DNA of 8,826 nt from Bacillota bacterium (lineage in GTDB: Bacteria > Bacillota > Clostridia > Christensenellales > Aristaeellaceae). Shown piece after piece: positions 7,126 through 8,826 of this stretch. The notes under the pieces are model-generated. The model saw nothing but the letters and a program-made list of their open reading frames with translations. It was not told where the DNA came from and did no database searches. Each line of letters opens with the position of its first letter. Position 1 is the first letter of the stretch. The stretch is taken from contig JAGVSV010000307.1 of the NCBI GenBank assembly GCA_019137115.1, positions 1-8,826 on the forward strand, read 5' to 3'. Both the position numbers and the translations under genes were made by a program.

Positions 7126-7157
7126 GACTTTCCTCCTTATGTGTGGTTGCTAGCGCA

Positions 7158-7186
7158 AATATACCCTGTACGGCGTGGTTCGTCAA
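7158..7186 (-). promoter_or_regulatory. Predicted sigma-70-type promoter of the transport/oxidoreductase operon
   Basis: On the minus strand TTGACG (7186-7181) and TATATT (7163-7158) are separated by exactly 17 nt. Each hexamer differs from consensus at one position. It lies just downstream of the folT terminator and predicts a transcript start near 7151, giving a leader of about 26 nt before the binding-protein ATG. No other promoter was seen before the left edge, so the operon of at least six genes probably depends on it. Confidence 0.75.
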
Positions 7187-7199
7187 GCGGCGTTCGCGC

Positions 7200-7230
7200 A
7201 AAAAACCGGGCAGCGGAAAGCATGCCCGGT
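7200..7230 (-). terminator. Intrinsic terminator after folT
   Basis: Positions 7205-7212 and 7223-7230 form a perfect 8-bp GC-rich stem (ACCGGGCA with TGCCCGGT) around a 10-nt loop. On the minus strand it is followed by a run of T residues at 7204-7200. It starts about 20 nt after the folT stop and separates the folate unit from the promoter of the next operon. Confidence 0.88.
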
Positions 7231-7250
7231 GTCAGCAAACCCGAGGTAGC

Positions 7251-7781
7251 TTATACGTCCAGCGACTTCTTCAGCGCTTTGAGCAGCTGCGGCAGAATCG
7301 CGCCGATGACGGCTGAGGTGGCCATACCGGTCAGGAACCGCGTGACCAGCCCGCCCCAGACCAGCGCGTCGGTATAGTAATGGTTGATCTTGCTGTCCAG
7401 GTACAGCGCACCCGTGTTGATGATCGTGACCACCACCGCGGCAGCGACAGCGATCAGGATGGTTTGCGTGATGCTTAGTTCGTAGTTGTGCCGCTTGGCG
7501 TACAGCCCCACCATCAGGCCGCGCACCCCGTCGGCGACAATCCACAGCACCGTGGTGGGCCCCAGGCCGTACAGCAGCATCTGCTCAATCAGGTTGCCCA
7601 GCAGCCCGACAGACAGCCCCGGCCAGGGCCCCAGCAGCGCGCCGGCCACCACGATGGGCAGGCTGTCCACCGTGATGCGCAGGTTGCCGATGCGGATGGC
7701 CAGAAGGCTCAGCACCACGTACAGCGCGGTCAGCATGGCGCTGATCACCAGCACCATCACGTTGGATCGTTTGTTTGCCAT
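7251..7781 (-). CDS. folT: ECF transporter S component, folate-specific (FolT)
   Basis: A 176-aa integral membrane protein with about six hydrophobic segments, the size of an energy-coupling factor S component. The first helix carries the A-x3-A motif (Ala15 and Ala19) by which S components dock to EcfT. It also shows ITVDSLPIVVAGALLGPWPG at 36-55, typical of the folate/queuosine-like S component group, and a polar segment VADGVRGLMVG near 82-92. The folate assignment rests mainly on the THF riboswitch directly in front of the gene, which in known cases controls folate transport or synthesis genes. The protein should take up reduced or oxidised folate together with a shared EcfA-A'-T module, none of which is in this window. 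The start is ATG 7781, with GGAGGG 6 nt upstream; the frame is open further, to 7889, but that region is the riboswitch. It has its own promoter and terminator, so it is a single-gene unit. Confidence 0.88.
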   Translation of the reverse strand: MANKRSNVMVLVISAMLTALYVVLSLLAIRIGNLRITVDSLPIVVAGALLGPWPGLSVGLLGNLIEQMLLYGLGPTTVLWIVADGVRGLMVGLYAKRHNYELSITQTILIAVAAAVVVTIINTGALYLDSKINHYYTDALVWGGLVTRFLTGMATSAVIGAILPQLLKALKKSLDV

Positions 7782-7817
7782 AAAAAACCCTCCTCTTGCG
7801 CACTGCAACAGGAGGGA
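7782..7817 (-). terminator. Terminator / Shine-Dalgarno-sequestering hairpin of the riboswitch
   Basis: On the minus strand CCCTCCT (7816-7810) pairs with AGGAGGG (7794-7788). An inner TTGC/GCAA stem (7808-7805 with 7799-7796) closes a 5-nt loop, with one G-G mismatch between the two stems. Six T residues (7787-7782) follow and run directly into the folT ATG. The hairpin therefore looks like an intrinsic terminator and at the same time hides the GGAGGG ribosome binding site. It is the expression platform of the THF riboswitch. Whether it acts on transcription, translation or both is not decided by the sequence. Confidence 0.75.
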
Positions 7818-7827
7818 ACGATCCCCC

Positions 7828-7926
7828 GGCGGCAGCGGCTGCGGACAGGCACCGCGGGGGAACCCCTTCGTCCGGCGGCGACCTCCCATCCGCCGGCACT
7901 TAACGCGCCTGACCTACTCTGTCACC
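7828..7926 (-). promoter_or_regulatory. Tetrahydrofolate (THF) riboswitch aptamer
   Basis: The minus-strand leader of folT matches the remembered THF aptamer core: GAGTAGGTC, then GCGTTAAGTG (7906-7897), a loop with GATGGGAGGTCG (7890-7879), then CGAAG and GCGGTG. The helices fit. P1 pairs 7926-7919 with 7835-7828 (7 of 8 pairs). P2 pairs 7911-7907 with 7850-7846. P3 is a perfect 7-bp stem, 7896-7890 with 7878-7872. P4 is GGGG/CCCC around a TT loop. Ligand binding should stabilise P1 and lower folT expression when reduced folates are plentiful. The class assignment is from conserved sequence and fold by eye. Confidence 0.92.
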
Positions 7927-7929
7927 GGG

Positions 7930-7958
7930 AGTATACCATAGGAAAGTCACGGTGTCAT
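7930..7958 (-). promoter_or_regulatory. Predicted promoter of the folT transcript
   Basis: The minus strand carries ATGACA (7958-7953) and TATACT (7935-7930) with a 17-nt spacer; each differs from consensus at one position. The expected start is near 7923, which is inside the 5' strand of riboswitch helix P1. This means the transcript begins almost directly with the aptamer. The -35 element begins only 8 nt after the stop codon of the upstream metal transporter gene. Confidence 0.7.
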
Positions 7959-7965
7959 GGAGGGG

Positions 7966-8826
7966 TTACCGGATTTTGCCCACAAACCGCTTTTCGGGGT
8001 CATAATCGATTTCCACCGTCGAACACTCCACCGAATAGTGCGCCATCAGCGCGCGCACGCGCTCCCGCAGCAGCTTTTGCTCCACCGGGTCGCTCAAATC
8101 CGTAAACAGCGACACCGCAAAGTTGTTGCTCTCCCCATCCATGCTCCACAGATGCAGATGGGTGAAGCCATGCACATGGGGAAGCGCCAGCAGCTTTTGC
8201 TCAATCTCGGGCAGCGGCACGTTCCCCGGCACCGACTCCATCAGGATTTTGAGCGTGCTCCATACGCTCGGCGCGGCCTTGTAGAGGATGTACAGCGACA
8301 GCACGATGGAGAACAGCGGGTCCAGGAAATACCAGTTGGTGAACCGGAGGACGATGGACATGACCAGAATGCCGATCCAGCCCACCATGTCCTCCAGCAT
8401 GTGCAGGTTGAGCATGCTTTCGTTGCGGCTCTTGCCGCGGCTCAATGCCCAGGCCGATACCGCATTGAGCGCGATGGCCACCAATGCCATGATCAGCATG
8501 CCGTCATAGTTGACCACGCCGGGGGACAGCAGTTTGGGCACCGCGCGCGTAAGCGAATACACGCTGCCCACCAGCAGCACCATGCCCGTGATCAGCGCGC
8601 CCAACAGCGAAAACCGCCGGTGGCCGAACGAATAGGTGCCGTCGGCGTGTTTCATGCTGCGCTTCTCCAGCACCAGCGCCAGCCCTACGCTGATCGCGTC
8701 ACCCAGGTCATGCACGGCGTCCGCAAAGATCGCGGTGGAGTTGAGGATCGCGCCAAAGATAAACTCCGCGATCGAGAACAGCAGGTTCATCGAGAACACG
8801 ATGGCGATGTTGGTGACCGAGCTGCC
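7966..8826 (-). CDS. Cation diffusion facilitator metal transporter (partial, N-terminus outside window)
   Basis: The frame is open through the right edge, so the 286 visible residues lack the true start; internal GTG or ATG codons near 8799 and 8790 are not the start. The visible part begins in the first membrane segment (NIAIVFSMNLLFSIAEF). It contains the second-helix metal site FADAVHDLGDAIS, the loop FGHRRFS, the fifth-helix site MLNLHMLEDMVG, and a C-terminal cytoplasmic dimer domain (PHVHGFTHLHLWSMDGE). The metal ligands are H-x3-D in both helices, the pattern of Zn/Cd/Co exporters such as ZitB and CzcD rather than the D-x3-D of Mn exporters. It should export a divalent cation in exchange for protons at the cytoplasmic membrane. 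The stop is TAA at 7966-7968. No terminator is seen before the folT promoter. No metal regulator is visible. Confidence 0.93.
   Translation of the reverse strand, partial: GSSVTNIAIVFSMNLLFSIAEFIFGAILNSTAIFADAVHDLGDAISVGLALVLEKRSMKHADGTYSFGHRRFSLLGALITGMVLLVGSVYSLTRAVPKLLSPGVVNYDGMLIMALVAIALNAVSAWALSRGKSRNESMLNLHMLEDMVGWIGILVMSIVLRFTNWYFLDPLFSIVLSLYILYKAAPSVWSTLKILMESVPGNVPLPEIEQKLLALPHVHGFTHLHLWSMDGESNNFAVSLFTDLSDPVEQKLLRERVRALMAHYSVECSTVEIDYDPEKRFVGKIR

Noticed and set aside
7782..7889. N-terminal extension of FolT (36 extra residues)
   Set aside because: The extension would be translated from riboswitch and terminator sequence, while ATG 7781 has a good ribosome binding site and gives the usual S-component length.
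7828..7926. TPP, SAM or cobalamin riboswitch in the folT leader
   Set aside because: The diagnostic cores of those classes are missing, while the conserved GCGTTAAGTG and GATGGGA elements with the matching helices fit the THF class.
1..8826. CRISPR arrays, tRNA or rRNA genes, insertion sequences, phage genes, defence systems
   Set aside because: No spaced direct repeats, no tRNA-like cloverleaf, no transposase or integrase motifs and no defence-type domains were seen in either strand; base composition looks even over the window.

Overview
The window looks like a chromosomal segment of a GC-rich member of the Bacillota (Clostridia in the broad sense). The reasons are strong AGGAGG-type ribosome binding sites before most genes, a tetrahydrofolate (THF) riboswitch of the type known mainly from Firmicutes, an ECF-type folate transporter S component, and a CUT1 sugar ABC operon without its own ATPase. 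A finer taxonomic placement cannot be supported from this sequence. Every gene I can support lies on the minus strand, so the genes read from the right end to the left end. There is no stretch over 300 bases without a gene.

Right end (8826 to 7966): the larger part of a cation diffusion facilitator metal exporter, cut at its N-terminus by the window edge. Next (7958 to 7200) is a self-contained folate uptake unit. It has a promoter, a THF riboswitch with a terminator-like expression platform that also covers the Shine-Dalgarno sequence, the gene for the S component FolT, and a good intrinsic terminator.

From 7186 to the left edge runs one operon with a near-consensus sigma-70-type promoter. 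In order it encodes a secreted family 1 solute-binding protein, a strong intercistronic hairpin, two CUT1 permeases, an Old Yellow Enzyme-like flavin oxidoreductase with a C-terminal cysteine cluster, a classical short-chain dehydrogenase, and a fumarate-reductase-like FAD flavoprotein. The last four genes are tightly packed (ATGA, 27-nt gap, ATGA, TGATG). A Shine-Dalgarno sequence at bases 1-7 shows that another gene follows just beyond the left edge.

The inferred role of the operon is to import a carbohydrate-like or glycoside-like solute and then to oxidise or reduce it with three redox enzymes (FMN/Fe-S, NAD(P), FAD). No glycosidase, kinase, regulator or transport ATPase is visible here. 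The pairing of a CUT1 importer with an OYE, an SDR and an FAD_binding_2 protein that lacks the usual dicarboxylate-reductase arginine (judged by eye) is the least explained part of the window. Its substrate cannot be read from the sequence.
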